NCBI GenBank assembly: GCA_951799405.1
Contig: OX637338.1
Coordinates: 4,092,001 to 4,156,000, forward strand
Direction: 5' to 3'
Length of the DNA stretch: 64,000 nt
Origin: Agapetus fuscipes
Lineage: Eukaryota > Arthropoda > Insecta > Trichoptera > Glossosomatidae
The translations under genes were made by a program, and so were the position numbers. Under the pieces are notes generated by a model. It made no database searches and had not been told where the DNA came from. It was given only the letters and a program-made list of their open reading frames with translations. Of this stretch, positions 42,396 through 54,589 are shown piece after piece. Positions within the stretch are counted from its first letter, which is position 1. Every line of letters begins with the position of its first letter.

Positions 42396-42983
42396 TGACA
42401 GACGCCGACGGGCGTCAGTGGGCCGACTGTCCCCAATGTCACTTGGGATGTTTTTCAATGTCGACGCAAAGACGCATCTCGCCTACCCACATCTTTATTA
42501 TTATTATTATCAGCTGTCTTGTGTGGCTGAGCAAATGTTTACGTTGCGCGTGCGATACATGTTTTAGGTAAATTAAATTCATTGCGTGGAATTTCAACTT
42601 CACAAAGAGGCAAATTTTGGGGGGCACCTGAAAAATCAGTTTTTCTCGCGTTTCTTACACAAAACACTTGCATAGATCAATGATGATGGTGAATGAATAG
42701 ACTTTTTTTTCATTGGTGTCGTTTCGTAACATGGCCGCGCGTGAACAGGTGATCTCGCGGTCAAATGTTATCCGCACATTTTTTGGGTAGACATGGAGAT
42801 CGTCTCACTAATGGTTGTGTGAAAATTTCGAAATGATGTACAATTAAGATACGTCTAAAGTAATTGATATCGTTAATACAATATTATCATTTGATGTCTT
42901 GCTCCTAGCAGTATTCCACTAAGTTGAAATTAACACTTTACAAATAGAGTGAGCAACAAACGAGTATATAAATATAGTGTTGT
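42396..42983. other. No gene seen
   Basis: Intron sequence with an (ATT)n tract near 42496. Confidence 0.4.
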
Positions 42984-43245
42984 TAACTTCTTGCCACGTT
43001 CTATCCGAAGGGGTCGCATGTGGTAAATGGAACTTATTTATTTTTACAATTAATGGGGCCTACCAGCTTCCAGTTGAAGTGGCGTTTTACCAGCTCCCGA
43101 GGGGGGTGGTACTCAATTTTTTGTGAAGGCTGAATAAATGAGGTTTTAAATAAAATATATCGAAACTTGATATCATTTTACGAACCCGGGCTCTTGGCAT
43201 GGAATGCAAGCACTCTGCGAACTGAGCTATCGAATGGAAAAAAAA
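42984..43245 (-). mobile_element. SINE2, near full length
   Basis: On the minus strand: ATAGCTCAGTTCGCAGAG (A-box), GAGCCCGGGTTCGTAAAATG (B-box), CACAAAAAATTGAGTACCAC, TCCCATTTACCAC-like sequence and GCGACCCCTTCGGATAGAAC. Confidence 0.75.
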
Positions 43246-43784
43246 TAAAACTACAACGATTATCATATTCACTATTTATTCACTCTATAATAACTATGTT
43301 AAATAGTATTTTTCAATTCAGAAATAATATTATTTTTCACAATTTGATACAAAGTAAACTACTTTATTATATTCACACAAATAATATGACATCAGTTAAT
43401 TGTTTGGCCTTTTAAAAATGTTTTTTTTTGTTGATTTTGAGTTGAAAACCAAGATGGCCGAGTCACGGTCACCGTGTCTTATAAATAGCCCCTTGGAACC
43501 TTGCGTTTTCCCTTTTCGCCTTTACCTTCAAACATTGTAAATCATTCAGCTCACCCACACCAAGCAAACGTTTGCATCACCGCCGTGATTTTAAATTTTA
43601 ATTAAAACGTGTACTTTGTTTTTTGATTAATTTTTGTACGCTACCTTTTAGGTGCGCCTCGTTCATTTCAATTATGACCATTGCAGTTTACATTATTAAT
43701 TTATGCTTTATCTCAATTTAGGAAATATGAAGTGAAAATGCACGATACTCTAAGTCTAAATTGTTTTACCACAAGTAAGTATAT

Positions 43785-43865
43785 GACTCTGAATGAAATG
43801 AAAGAAGTATGCAAGGACCGAAAAGAACGGTGGTTGATTTGCAATGTTTGCGACTAGAGCATTTA
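43785..43865 (+). mobile_element. LINE 3'-end fragment
   Basis: ATGACTCTGAATGAAATGAA gives MTLNEMKEVCKDRKERWLI, then CNVCD and a stop. It has the same end as the fragments at 2.2 and 58.8 kb, and an R1 copy follows ~50 bp later. Confidence 0.65.
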
Positions 43866-43913
43866 ATTTTACTTTACTTTTATTTCACTTCATGATTTTT
43901 TTTGTGTTCCTTG

Positions 43914-44165
43914 AGTCTTGACTAATAGGTTGGTATGAAGCTGACCTTCCATGCTGTAAAAACTTGGTTCACTTTTGACAACGTCACCTCGGTTTCAAGG
44001 AAAGGCGGCAGGAGTTGCTAAGTTTATGTTCATGTGAAGTTTGGTGTATTTCGTATGTGCCTACACATGCAGCATGTGTAAATGCGATTTTACATGCGCC
44101 TTTTTGTGTGCATGCATTAAATGTGAGCCTCAAATTTCAATATATCTTTGCAACTTTGATTATAG
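43914..44165 (+). repeat. R1 retroposon-like repeat, full length
   Basis: CTTGACTAATAGGTTGGTAT to ATATCTTTGCAACTTTGATT; subtype with GGCGGCAGGAGTTGC. Confidence 0.8.
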
Positions 44166-44185
44166 TGTAGTTAATAACACGTGTA

Positions 44186-44267
44186 CCTAGGAGATGCTAT
44201 TTTAGTTTCTATATATTTATCGGTAAACGATATTGTTGCGTTTAAACGTTAAGTTTTATACTTGGGC
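44186..44267. mobile_element. R6 right half
   Basis: GATGCTATTTTAGTTTCTAT, GCGTTTAAACGTTAAGTTTT and ATACTTGGGC. Confidence 0.6.
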
Positions 44268-44889
44268 ACTAATCACATACGGTCGTAGAAATCGTATGAC
44301 TCTCATTAAATATTATGTCTCTCTTCTACTTCAATTAAAATTATAATGCTTTAATAATGGGGTTTTTCTTGTCTATTGATTTTGTGTCATTCTGTGTGAA
44401 ATTGTGATATCTTGAAAAATTGTACACGGCTGCCAACTTCAGCGTCGAAAACACCTACCTATCTAATTACTTGTTTGATCTTGAAATAAGTCAGTGTGTA
44501 GTAAGATTACTAATTATACATGTGGACTCATCCCGTCACAGTTTATTCTTGGTGACGATTATTTGAGGAATCTGTGTGTACACTAAAGGGGCCCACTCAT
44601 TCTCCTAGATTGGTTGGGATCGAGGATTGAGATATAGACATAAATCAATACTTCTAAGCCTTTTGTAGTGTTAAATTGTGAATTATTTTTGAAAATCTCT
44701 CATGTCATTACATAGCATAGGTTAATTGTGCATGTCAAGGAAATCTATCAACCTAATCGGAAGGTTTGCCTGAGTAATTTTTAATTGTAAATCATACATG
44801 GTCTGGTGATAAAAAAAATTATACCTGATTTTGTCTACTTTCCACGGAAAAACCATTACTTCTCAGTCTGTCTCCAGTCGCTGGTAAGG

Positions 44890-45070
44890 TCAAGGGAGTA
44901 AGGCGTCGGTACTCGAATTTGTGTTATTGAGACAATCGCAATTTCGAACACCGCCTGTGTCGTGTCTTATCGATAATAACTTTGACGCTGGTTCAACGGA
45001 TGCCATTGGGTAGTTGTTAATTATTAGTTCATTAAAATAATTAATAATGTTAAAACCTGTGTCTGGCCAG
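44890..45070 (+). mobile_element. SINE3, copy 2
   Basis: GCGTCGGTACTCGAATTTGT, GCTGGTTCAACGGATGCC, ATTGGGTAGTTGTTAATTAT, TTCATTAAAATAATTAATAA and AACCTGTGTCTGGCC match the block order at 11845-12010. Confidence 0.45.
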
Positions 45071-45505
45071 GCAAAATAGACTGGTGATCAAAATTAATTT
45101 AAGTGTTGGACACAAGACTCATCTAATATGATCCAATTTATTCTCTTATTCTTTTTCAGTACTTGTATGGAGTGCAGTTAGAGGAAATAGCTGAGATTGG
45201 AAAAAAAAAACATAGGATCGTGAGTGGGCTGCCGAGATTTCATTACTAGTGTCGATTTTCGAAAGAATTTGCGAAATGAGCGAGAAGATGAATGTATATT
45301 TGGTTCCTCCCACATGTTGGTCAATATCAGTGGTCCAGTATACACCAGGGAAGCATGCCTACCACTACCACCTGCAATAACTTTATGTAATAATATTTAG
45401 TTTCGTAAAGATTTAAAGTGCTGCGCAACAGCGGGCATGTGCGGCCGCTTCTAGGCTCGAAACTTGAACAAATACTATGTTATTATCTCAGCAGTACACT
45501 ACGCA

Positions 45506-45602
45506 AAGTATAAAACTTCACGTTTACCTACAAACGTATAAAAACTAAAACGCTCAATTGATGCGTTGTTTCAATTTCTATACATTTATGGTACAACGAC
45601 AT
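45506..45602. mobile_element. R6 left half and core
   Basis: AAAGTATAAAACTTCACGTT, AACTAAAACGCTCAATTGAT and GCGTTGTTTCAATTTCTATA. Confidence 0.6.
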
Positions 45603-48600
45603 GAGTGAGTTTAAAGGAAATGAGCTATACTTGGTAGTACGGTATGCCACAATGTTCTACATGCCACAGTCTTTACCAAGTGCAAACGCTTATCGCAATT
45701 TTCTGTGTTGCCACGATACACTAGTACTACGTCTTTCAAATCGCTTACGAATTCTTTTTTTTGTGTTCGCTCAGCGTTCTCCCATGTAGTAAATATTTAA
45801 GTTTCGCACTCGTATCTGTTTCGTACGTTATTCATTATTTATTATTATTCATTATGTTATTATTTATTATTCATTATGGAAAATTATGTACCGGAAGCAA
45901 CCTGCAGTATCAACGTTGATTCCAACAAATTAATTTAAACAGCTACCTTTGTCTTTGTGGGAAATACTCCAAATGAATAATATAAAAAATATATATCTCA
46001 TGTTATCAAAAAACGAAATGCGCATGTAGGTTAAGCTTGTTTTCCTTGAGATGGAAAAAGTTTTTTTGTACCAAGCAAAAATGACCAAAGGTAAACCTGA
46101 CGCCATTCACTAAATAATACCGGTTTGCAAAAAAAATTCGGTGATTTCATAAACTTGATAAAATTCATATACGAGTAAGTATTAGACACATTACATAATA
46201 TTAACATAAGAAAATGACACCTATATTTGTAAATACTTATAAATTTTTTCTTTGTTAGAACAGGCAATTAAGTAATTGGGTAATGACGCGAATTTTTAAG
46301 TGGCGCTTTGTGTAAAGATGAAAAAAAAAATCACATTCGTAATGCGTTGTTTTGCGCGTGAGCATGGCAGGCGGCCAAAATTGCGGATTTATTAAAATAT
46401 TTATTGCATTAAAACCGCTTTGTTCCATTTATAACGCGGCATTTGTTGCGACAAGTCAAGCTCCAAGAAGACGCGCCAAATAATATCGCACCTAAACACG
46501 CCTTTCAGATGCCCTTTAATGTGCAAAAATCATCACCCCACTAAAGTATAAAAATAGCATCAAAAAAATGTATAGCTTTGTGTGGGCGTTCGCTTGTTGT
46601 GAGTCCTTCTGACAAATACTCGTAAATGCGGGACATATCCGAAGTGGGTATAATAATTTTTATTTTTTGGTTTATAACTTCTCTTCGGAAGTTTTTATGC
46701 TCAAATTATAAACGTGCTGACTTTGAAAAGAGCAGTAATTTCTTTATCTCGACTGGAACGCATTTCAAAGACGTTTGTGGGAACCTAGATCTAAATTTGA
46801 ATAAAATGTTATCTGGAATACCCAGTTGAGCTGTTTTTTTTTTATCGATCATGGCATTAAGTAAATATTCTGTTCGTAAATCGGTGTTCGTTTAAATTCG
46901 CTTGTAATATTTTGCAATTGATCTTCGCATTTCCACACGCCTTGCTCTATGCGAACATCATCCATCCATTCATTTCACATCGCACGGCCGTTCAAACAAT
47001 TTCACAGTAATAATAATAATTGTCATCGCAAATCCAACATGCCATAATGTTGGTTTGCCAAATTCAACTTAGTTGCTTTGATTGCATTGGAGTGAATATA
47101 ATCCTACAACTACACAAATGGTAGACTGCGACACAATCCCTCGATAAACATCTACATAGAATAAAGTTGTGAGATCTGCAGAAAACTACTCAATTGCTGC
47201 ATCAACAGCTACAGACAAAATCAGGGAACAACTGGAAGACCCTTGTATTGTTGTCAATGTTCATACAAAGATGATCAACTCTTGGTTAATTCTTATGTGC
47301 TTTATTCATTTATTGGTTGAACCCAAAACCAACCTGCTTATTAGTATGGGAAAACCGACTTTATACTGGTTGAACAATTGAAATCTTTTTATGAATAAGG
47401 TGGTACAAGTTTACTGTCAATCTTCAATGCACTTTCTCGGATATCCTCGGCTCTTTCATTGCTATGTTTTGATATTGTTTTTTTTTAGTTCTTAAATTTT
47501 CTTGAGCCATACAATGTAAGATATATGCAAGGGTGATAAACTTAGATACGTGTATGTATTCACGTTCTCTTGAAGTCTGAAGTGTGAATAAGCCAGGAAC
47601 GGGGTCAGACCGCTTGTTCCGTGCGGCTGATAAGCCTCCGTTGGCCTTATTCCGTGCTTTTGGCGAGACTGTCTCTTCAGGAAGTGGAACTCGACCCCTC
47701 TGAAGGCGCACTGTAATAAATTAAATTAAGCTCGTGCCGCCATACGTGCCCAATTCAATGAACACAAGCAGTACTTTAATGCGATCAAAACATCCTCTTG
47801 ACTTTTAGTTCTTCCTTGTTTATGCACTTTGCATTCAAGAATATCAATTTTACATTTTCAATGATCTATTCAGAACATTTTGTTTATCATAATAATTGGT
47901 GCACAATACGCAGTTTCTAGTCCAAAAATTGTGTCTTTATGTACCATTTCCGATCATAGATAGACAAAGAGCACACACTCTAATATTTTTATACTATCTG
48001 AACTTGTGTTCTTCCAGAAGCGATCATTGTGATAAACTATTGACTCTTATAAACTTAACTTGTCTAACAATAATACTCGTTACCGTCACTGTTTTCTACT
48101 AGGTTTACAGTAACAGCAAGTTTCTAAGTGCACAAAGGTAAAGCTGGGAGCGCCAGTAATTGAATTGTCTCTGTCGTTACAATTTATTTCCACGTTCATC
48201 GGGATGTTAGTCCATTATGGCCTGGTTGCATCCACGCGAGCTGTTCACAATACACATATCTCTGCTCGGAGTCGCGCTTGCGCAAAGCCATGTTTAGTGT
48301 CATCATCACTTTAGATTAATCATTGACTTCAATTATGGATTGCAAAATGGAGACGTGTGGGATTGCACTACTTAAATTATTATTTATCAGCTCTCGACAG
48401 TATTGTAAACAAACAGCGTGTTGCAAGCGGTCACTCTAACTAATAGCACTGTCGATAACGTAGCACTTCAACAACCTTTTCAATAATGGTCTTCTAGATT
48501 GGACAAACGGCAAAAGTAAACCCATTACTAACGTACACTTTCAATGTTTTACCAACTTGAACAGTGCATTTGCAGATTGCTTTATTTTACTGATGCGTTT

Positions 48601-49489
48601 TTATTGCTTATGGTGAGAGGATTTAAATAAATCCTGATTGAATTACGTATCTTCGGTCAATATCCAAGGTGGAATGGGCAGTAAAACTAATGGTATGAGC
48701 TGCACTTTAAAGACACCAACGCTCTTTCCAATAAGCTGTTGCTAATCTTACATTGTCGACTTATCCTTAAAAATATGCAAATCAGTAAAGGTCCAGCTCA
48801 CTATGGTTCGGATTCTCAAACTTGATATTTAAGACTGAAATATTTTGTTGGCCATTTGTCTCCCGGTTGCCTTATAAGGAGTTGCAAGCTTTGAAACAGC
48901 ATGCGATTTGCAAACGCGGTATCGAGTAACAAATATTTGTCACACTTGTGTGCTGTTTGATCAAATCAAAACAATCAATGTGCGTAGGTGTTTTGAGTGC
49001 TGTAAATGCCTTTTATACACTTGGCAACTGGTGCGGTCCTTGTTATATTTGTAGCGCCATTAACGGGGCATTCACCTGAAGCAATACTTGATAACTGAAC
49101 CCTTAGAACTTTAGTCATTAGCTTAGAAGTGACTATCGGTGTAAGGTTTCTCTACAGCACTTGTTAGGTGCTATACATTTCTAAAAAGTACATACAATGC
49201 TATTCACTTTTGACCTGGAAATAAATGGGGCAAAACTAATTGAGCGTGTAATCAACTAAATGATAAAGGTTTTGTAGAAACAGTGTGCAAAAGTAAAGTT
49301 TAATTGCCTCTCAAAGTCCATCGCCGGCTGCAATGAATCTGATAGTCGTAGGTAGTCTGCTGACCATGACTTATGAGGTTGTCGGATGAGATGCCCATCA
49401 ATATGTTATCTTCATTATCCAGGAAAGTATCTACATTTTGGCTGATGGGTTAATCGAAGTTGCATGCTGATTGTTATGTCACCTTGCAG
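45603..49489. other. Distal trbl intron 1, no element recognised
   Basis: 3.9 kb with a (TTATTATTCA)-like simple tract at 45831-45880 and a moderately GC-rich patch at 47560-47700. No member of the local repeat families was recognised. This part of the intron is unusually free of them, so it is a reasonable place to look for enhancers. Confidence 0.4.
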
Positions 49490-49779
49490 GTCGTTGGTCG
49501 TGACTGCAGTGCCCTGCTGAGCGCGCACTACCGCCTGGACTCCCAGCCGCGCGTGAATCCGCTGCGCGAAGTGCTGATGGGGGATTCGCGCGTGTACCTA
49601 GTGTTCGCGCGCGCGCACGGAGACCTGCACTCGCACGTGCGCGCGCGCAAGAGGCTGAGGGAGCCCGAGGCCAGGAGACTCTTCAAACAGATGGCGGAGA
49701 CGGTGAGGAGCTGCCACGACCAGGGGATCGTACTCCGGGACCTGAAGCTCAGGAAATTCGTATTCTCAGATCCACAAAG
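49490..49779 (+). CDS. trbl: Tribbles pseudokinase, coding exon 2
   Basis: The acceptor ACCTTGCAG and the donor CAAAG|GTAAGT bound 290 nt that continue exon 1 in frame (VVGRDCSALLSAHYR). The exon encodes the middle of the pseudokinase domain: the DSRVYLVFARAHGDLHSHVR strand, the REPEARRLFKQMAETV helix and HDQGIVLRDLKLRKFVF. The last is the diagnostic Tribbles catalytic-loop sequence, with LRDLKLRK in place of the HRD-x-K-x-x-N of active kinases. It ends FSDPQ plus two bases of an Arg codon (phase 2). The next exon should encode the SLE motif that replaces DFG, but I did not find it before the window ends. Confidence 0.93.
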
Positions 49780-50261
49780 GTAAGTCATCCATCATGTTAC
49801 AATCGGCAACAAGAAAAACCGCCACTTCGAGATGTTTCTCATGTGTTTGGTGTAGGTTATGTTTGTGTGAAGGCTGGCTCCCTTATCTGCTCAGTATGAT
49901 TGCTTATTGCATCTACTTCATACAGAATCAAACCTCGTGTCTCAAAACCTGCCTCGAGTAGAATCTGTAAACTTGTTAAAGTGCTTTTGACAAGTATCTC
50001 CCACGGCTGCAATTAAGTCTCTTAATGAATGTTCTCTTATCAGATGATCTGTTTAACGTTTCATTGGTGGTACTGCTTGTCGTTAAATATTGATTGCAGG
50101 TCGACATGTAATTTGACATGTACTTTAAGTTTCCAATTATATCAGATATTGGTTGCAAGTTAGTCAGGTTTGTATTAAAAAAATTAACCAAACTTCTCAA
50201 TGAAATTTTCCACACAACCACTTCCTATGACGCAATTATAATAATAGGAATTGAGTGCGAT

Positions 50262-50393
50262 TCTAGTTTAGCATCAAACCATAGCGTTTACCGAAAAACT
50301 GTATCAAAAGTGAAGCGTTCAGTAGATTCGCTGTTAGGCTCCATAATATATTTTTCTGATTGAGTCTAAACGTAATATTTTGTACTTGGGGTA
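50262..50393. mobile_element. R6 palindromic repeat
   Basis: CATCAAACCATAGCGTTTAC, AAGCGTTCAGTAGATTCGCT and GATTGAGTCTAAACGTAATA, then TTGTACTTGGGGTA. Confidence 0.65.
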
Positions 50394-51005
50394 CACATAC
50401 AACATGAACTCTGCGTATGGTTTCGTCACTAGACCAGCGGCGTTACGACGCTTCGCCGTTTTGTAACACTGGGCCGCGTGGTCGATGCACGTTTTTATGT
50501 CCAAGCCGAGTCCAGCGAGTTTAATCTGAATGATTAACAAATCTCTGCAATGTTGTTGCTTCACCCCAGAGCAAGCCGAGCGCTGACCAAGGAATCCTCC
50601 TCGTTATGGGCGCGACCAAACCACTAGCATTTCTTCACGAAACCAAAATGTGTGGAAACTGTATCTGGGAAGACCTATGAGCAGACCATGGTGTTTGATT
50701 GCTTTGTCACTAATTGTCGTATCAATGTGATAACCACCATAATTATGATCCTCCTAAGGTTTTCTAAAGCAACCTTTGAGCAGGTTTTCGGTTCTTGTGA
50801 AGGTTGATTTAAGTTTGCTTGCCTTTTTAGACTTGCGTGGCATCTAAATTCATTGTCATGCTAACAAGGCTATCGAACGATTTTTTTAAATCTCTTGCAA
50901 TAGTGCTTTCAACTGGTTTAACAGTTGATGTTTTTCCGTCAAATTTTGCAATATCAATGGTGTACCTACATGGCTTAAATGACAGTATTAATTATCGGAG
51001 TTATG
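50394..51005. other. No gene seen
   Basis: Intron sequence without a recognised element. Confidence 0.4.
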
Positions 51006-51048
51006 ACGGGGTGTGGAAAAGGGTAATTAGTGGCTTTCCACACCCCGT
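51006..51048. repeat. 14-bp perfect GC-rich hairpin
   Basis: ACGGGGTGTGGAAA pairs with TTTCCACACCCCGT across a 15-nt loop. It stands alone in intron sequence. Confidence 0.75.
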
Positions 51049-51391
51049 GATAGCCCCGCCCTTTACTAAAACTTTATCCTGAATGCCCAGTATTAATTTG
51101 ATTATCCTATCATGCTTATGTCCAAGCTTCTCTCTCAAAAGCTAGAAGCTCTACCGCTTGTGCTAGCGACTGGATTAAGACTTTCTGAAATTCTTCTTTC
51201 GGAGAATTCACATCAAGATGTGTTCTCAATCTCAGGGGTGCATTTGCGTTAATTAAGGAGATTTATCCTTGGTGCTGGTGTTGCGCGGACCGTACAGCAT
51301 GCAGCTGCCGGCCGTTTGCGACACTAGCGCCTTGCGAAACCCCACCTGACTCATGGCCGGCCGCCTCTGTGGGAACCTCGACGTACCAGAA

Positions 51392-51400
51392 CTGTAAAGC
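51392..51400. repeat. 9-bp target-site duplication, left
   Basis: CTGTAAAGC; the right copy at 51902-51910 is CTGTAAAAC (8 of 9 identical). Confidence 0.6.
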
Positions 51401-51901
51401 TTTGACAGGTTAGAACGAAATAGTGACAAAACGATACATGGCGAGGTTGCAGTGGCAAAACGATACATGACATATCGACACATGATAGGACAACACATGG
51501 CAGGACATCACAATGACAGTTCATCACATGACAGAACGACACATGATAGAACGGCGCATAACAGAAAGATACATGACAGAACATCACATGACAAAACAAC
51601 ACTATGACAAAGCATCACAAGAAAGTCTTTCTATGATTTTTTCATGTGCTGTTTATGGTATGTTCTGTTTTCGGTATGTTATGTTTTGCGATGTGATTTT
51701 TGTCCTATGTCGTTCTGTCACTGTGTCGTTCTGTCATGTGATGTTTTGTCCTTGTGTAGTTTTGTCATAATGATTTATTTTCCGTGTTGTTTTGTCAAAG
51801 TGATGTTTTATCATGTGATGTAGGTACTGTCATTGTGATCTTCTGTCATCTGTCGTTTTATCATGAGTCGTTTTGTCACTGTGCCGTTCTAACCTGTCAC
51901 C
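51401..51901. mobile_element. Foldback element, copy 2 (501 bp)
   Basis: The ends TTTGACAGGTTAGAACG and CGTTCTAACCTGTCACC mirror each other. The left arm repeats units such as GACAGAACGACACATGATAG and GACAGAACATCACATGACAA; the right arm repeats their inverse. The unpaired centre is short. The reading frames here are repeat artefacts. Confidence 0.85.
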
Positions 51902-52031
51902 CTGTAAAACATTACGTTTAAACTCCTCCAAATCAAAAATAGTATCAAAACTAAAACGCTCACTCGAGGAGCTGTTCTTCGTTTGGTGAATTATATGGTT
52001 GCGTTAAAACGTGACGTAATGTGTGAAGGGG
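51902..52031. mobile_element. R6 palindromic repeat beside foldback copy 2
   Basis: CTGTAAAACATTACGTTTAA, AAACGCTCACTCGAGGAGCT and GCGTTAAAACGTGACGTAAT. Its left edge coincides with the target duplication of the foldback element. Confidence 0.65.
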
Positions 52032-52163
52032 TACAGTGCACATTACCTCTCAATGCTCAGCGACTCTATGGTACCAACATTCACAAATTACTCGTTTAAT
52101 TGCAGCCCTCCATAGTTGCAATCTTTAATTTAGTGGTAAACGAAAAACATGTGTGTGTAATGT

Positions 52164-52300
52164 ATAATCTAAGTTGCCATGATAAATTACATTTATCATT
52201 CATAGTACATGTATTCCCATAAGCAGACACGTATAAGATCCCGCTTACACATGCCGCATATGGCATATATGCGGCATGTGTATATACTTACAACATAAAA
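52164..52300 (-). repeat. R1 3' part with internal palindrome
   Basis: ATAATCTAAGTTGCCATGAT, CCCATAAGCAGACACGTATA and CCGCTTACACATGCC, then a 35-bp palindrome (52247-52281; 15-bp arms ACACATGCCGCATAT). Confidence 0.7.
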
Positions 52301-52449
52301 ACCAAAAATGTGTGACCGCTACAAATGCGGGGCTAATTCGTCTTTGAACAAATCATATCAAAAACCGTAGCACGATTTCATGTCGATTATCTTCATACAT
52401 TGAATGCATCGTAATTTTAAAGTAAACGCTACTAAACTTCACATATACT

Positions 52450-52735
52450 GTAACTTATTGCCGCTTTTTCTCATAAGGGGTCGCATTTTGCGAGTGGAAC
52501 CTATTTATTTTTTTAAGTAAAGGGGCTTGCCTTGCGCGAACATTTCAGTCGAAGTGGGGTTTCCCAGCCCCGTAGGGGGCTGGTACTCATTTCTTGTGAA
52601 GGCTGAGTATTTTATTTTGGGTTTGAAATAAACACCAAAACGGGGAATAATTTCTGACACCCTCGGTGGAATTCGAACCCGAGCTCTCGGCGTAGAATGC
52701 AAGTCTCGACCAACTGAGCTATTAACTGAACGCTT
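52450..52735 (-). mobile_element. SINE2, best-preserved copy
   Basis: On the minus strand: TTAATAGCTCAGTTGGTCGA (A-box), CTCGGGTTCGAATTCCACCG (B-box), GGTGTCAGAAATTATTCCCC, TTTCAAACCCAAAATAAAAT, CTACGGGGCTGGGAAACCCC, AATAGGTTCCACTCGC and GCGACCCCTTATGAGAAAAA. Confidence 0.85.
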
Positions 52736-53149
52736 GTAAGATTCCTTTTTTTTTAATTGAGCATCGAGATCTTTTCACTCTTTGCTGGAATTAAACACAA
52801 GGAGTCTGTGAATTAATAATATTAAATGAACGGAATTTTTATATTTACTGTTTTTTTATTGTTACTCATAACGTGTCTTAGTTTTTAAGGGAATTTTCGT
52901 CACCTCGTGTCGCAATTAATATGGCTGAGCTTGTACAAAAAAAACTCTTCAAATATTACACGCGTGTGTATGAGAGTGTCGAAATATCAACGTTCAATTA
53001 AAAAACCGCCGCGTTGGAACATGTATTTCGAGAGAGATACGAAATTATTATTTTATCCACCTTTTTCTTATAGTGTATTTCTTTATCAGTTCTTCAATTA
53101 TTTGCATTCAACTACCTGTAAACAATTGGTATTTTTTTCTGAGTACTAC

Positions 53150-53393
53150 GTCCCCTTTTTGCTTATTTGTCTTATGCCCATCAGAGGTAATTTCACATGA
53201 GCAATGTTTGTATGTGTACTGGACCATTGCGTCTGGATTTTGATTTTAAAACTATTTAAAACAAATATCACATTATCGTGTTTTACGTTTTTTTCTTAGG
53301 TCAGATTGTGTAGAATGTGATTCTTGAGACAATTTCATTGAAAGTTCATCATCGACTCAAATTGTACGTAAGCCAAAAAAGCACTGGGGGGAC
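53150..53393 (-). mobile_element. R5 MITE-like repeat, uninterrupted
   Basis: The ends GTCCCCTTTTTGCTT and AAGCACTGGGGGGAC are imperfect inverse copies, which suggests a TIR element of about 244 bp. It contains the intact site TTTCACATGAGCAATG that is interrupted at 30.97 kb. Confidence 0.75.
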
Positions 53394-54492
53394 GATTAAT
53401 CAAAATTCTCATGGGAAGATTCATAGCTTATATTATATTTGAGAAAGTTTGTAATCAAAGGAGATCGTCTTTCAAGGATGTGAACATTATAATATCATTC
53501 CCTTATTTATTAAATTCTTTGTACCTGTATGGGAAAATGTATTTCTCCACGGGGTGGATGGGCCTGTTGCTTACCCCCAACTTGTCGGTGTTATTTGTGT
53601 ACTTGTTCAGGGGTGAGATCTGGAACATAATATGGGGTTGAATGTTCCTTTGATCGTATTCAGGTCAAGGGCGGCACATGTGCACGCGAGGGGTGCACAA
53701 CTTGTTCCTGTCGGTATAAAATATTTAGCATAATAAACAGTTTAGGTATCGATAATAATATTGTGATGATTTATTTTGGGTTCAATTTTAATAAAATTGC
53801 AGTTGAATTTATTTTTTAACAAATTAATTGCAAATGGTTCACTCTGTAACTTCTGTATTGGCGGCTTCACGGCTTTGGCGTTAATGTGATGACTGATCAT
53901 GTGATATTCAACAATAATCATTTATGCTTTAGGAGTCTTAATTATTTAGAGGTTTTTTTTAATAAAAATTCAATTGTTTTAAATTAGCTGAATAAAAGAT
54001 TTATTCACATTATCTATTGTAACGATATAAATATTTTACTTTTTTTTTTATCTTTAATGAAATATTTATATACTCGTTACCTTATGAATACAATAAACTT
54101 AAACTTTACCTTGTTTACGTATGAGGATTCTACTCACTAACCTTGCTTGGCGTTATATACATAAGTGTGTATGTACACACAAAACGTGAGACTGTTATCA
54201 TTTTAATCTTATCATTGTTTGTGTTTTTTAATCCAATGCCAAATTAATGCCGAGTCACCTTGATTGCCAATGCAAACATTAGCACACGATAAGGTCTCTC
54301 AATGTTGTATCGGGCTGGTCCACTGGTGGATCGCAGGACCCGTTGCCTCTCATCAATGGAATCGGGGTCAGCCGACCTTCACGCCAAATCGCACCGAGCT
54401 TTAAACACATTCAATTTATTCCACTCAATTTTTTCCTTGTCCACGAGACGATACGCTATAAAATGCTCAGTAACATTAGTAAAAAAAATCTG
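53394..54492. other. No gene seen
   Basis: AT-rich intron sequence. The 76-codon frame at 53411 has no recognisable feature. Confidence 0.4.
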
Positions 54493-54589
54493 TACAAAAC
54501 TCAACGTTAACTTTGTATTAACAATGTTATATTGGATCAAGAGGCGCTATTTTAGATTGTACACCTTTTTCGGAAGCACTTACGTTAAG
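54493..54589. mobile_element. R6 palindromic repeat, diverged
   Basis: TACAAAACTCAACGTTAACT, GATCAAGAGGCGCTATTTTA and GAAGCACTTACGTTAAG. Confidence 0.5.

Larger units (their letters stand above)
27462..49489 (+). other. trbl intron 1 (22 kb)
   Basis: Bounded by GTGAGA and CCTTGCAG. It carries one near-complete LINE, several SINEs, R1, R5, R6 and R7 copies and two foldback elements. I see no extra trbl exon inside. Confidence 0.85.

Noticed and set aside
51253..51770. Cys/His/Val-rich ORFs on both strands
   Set aside because: Most of this interval is foldback arm sequence; the pattern is repetitive DNA, not protein.
53411..53641. 76-codon hydrophobic ORF
   Set aside because: No domain, no codon bias, no neighbour context; expected by chance in this much AT-rich DNA.
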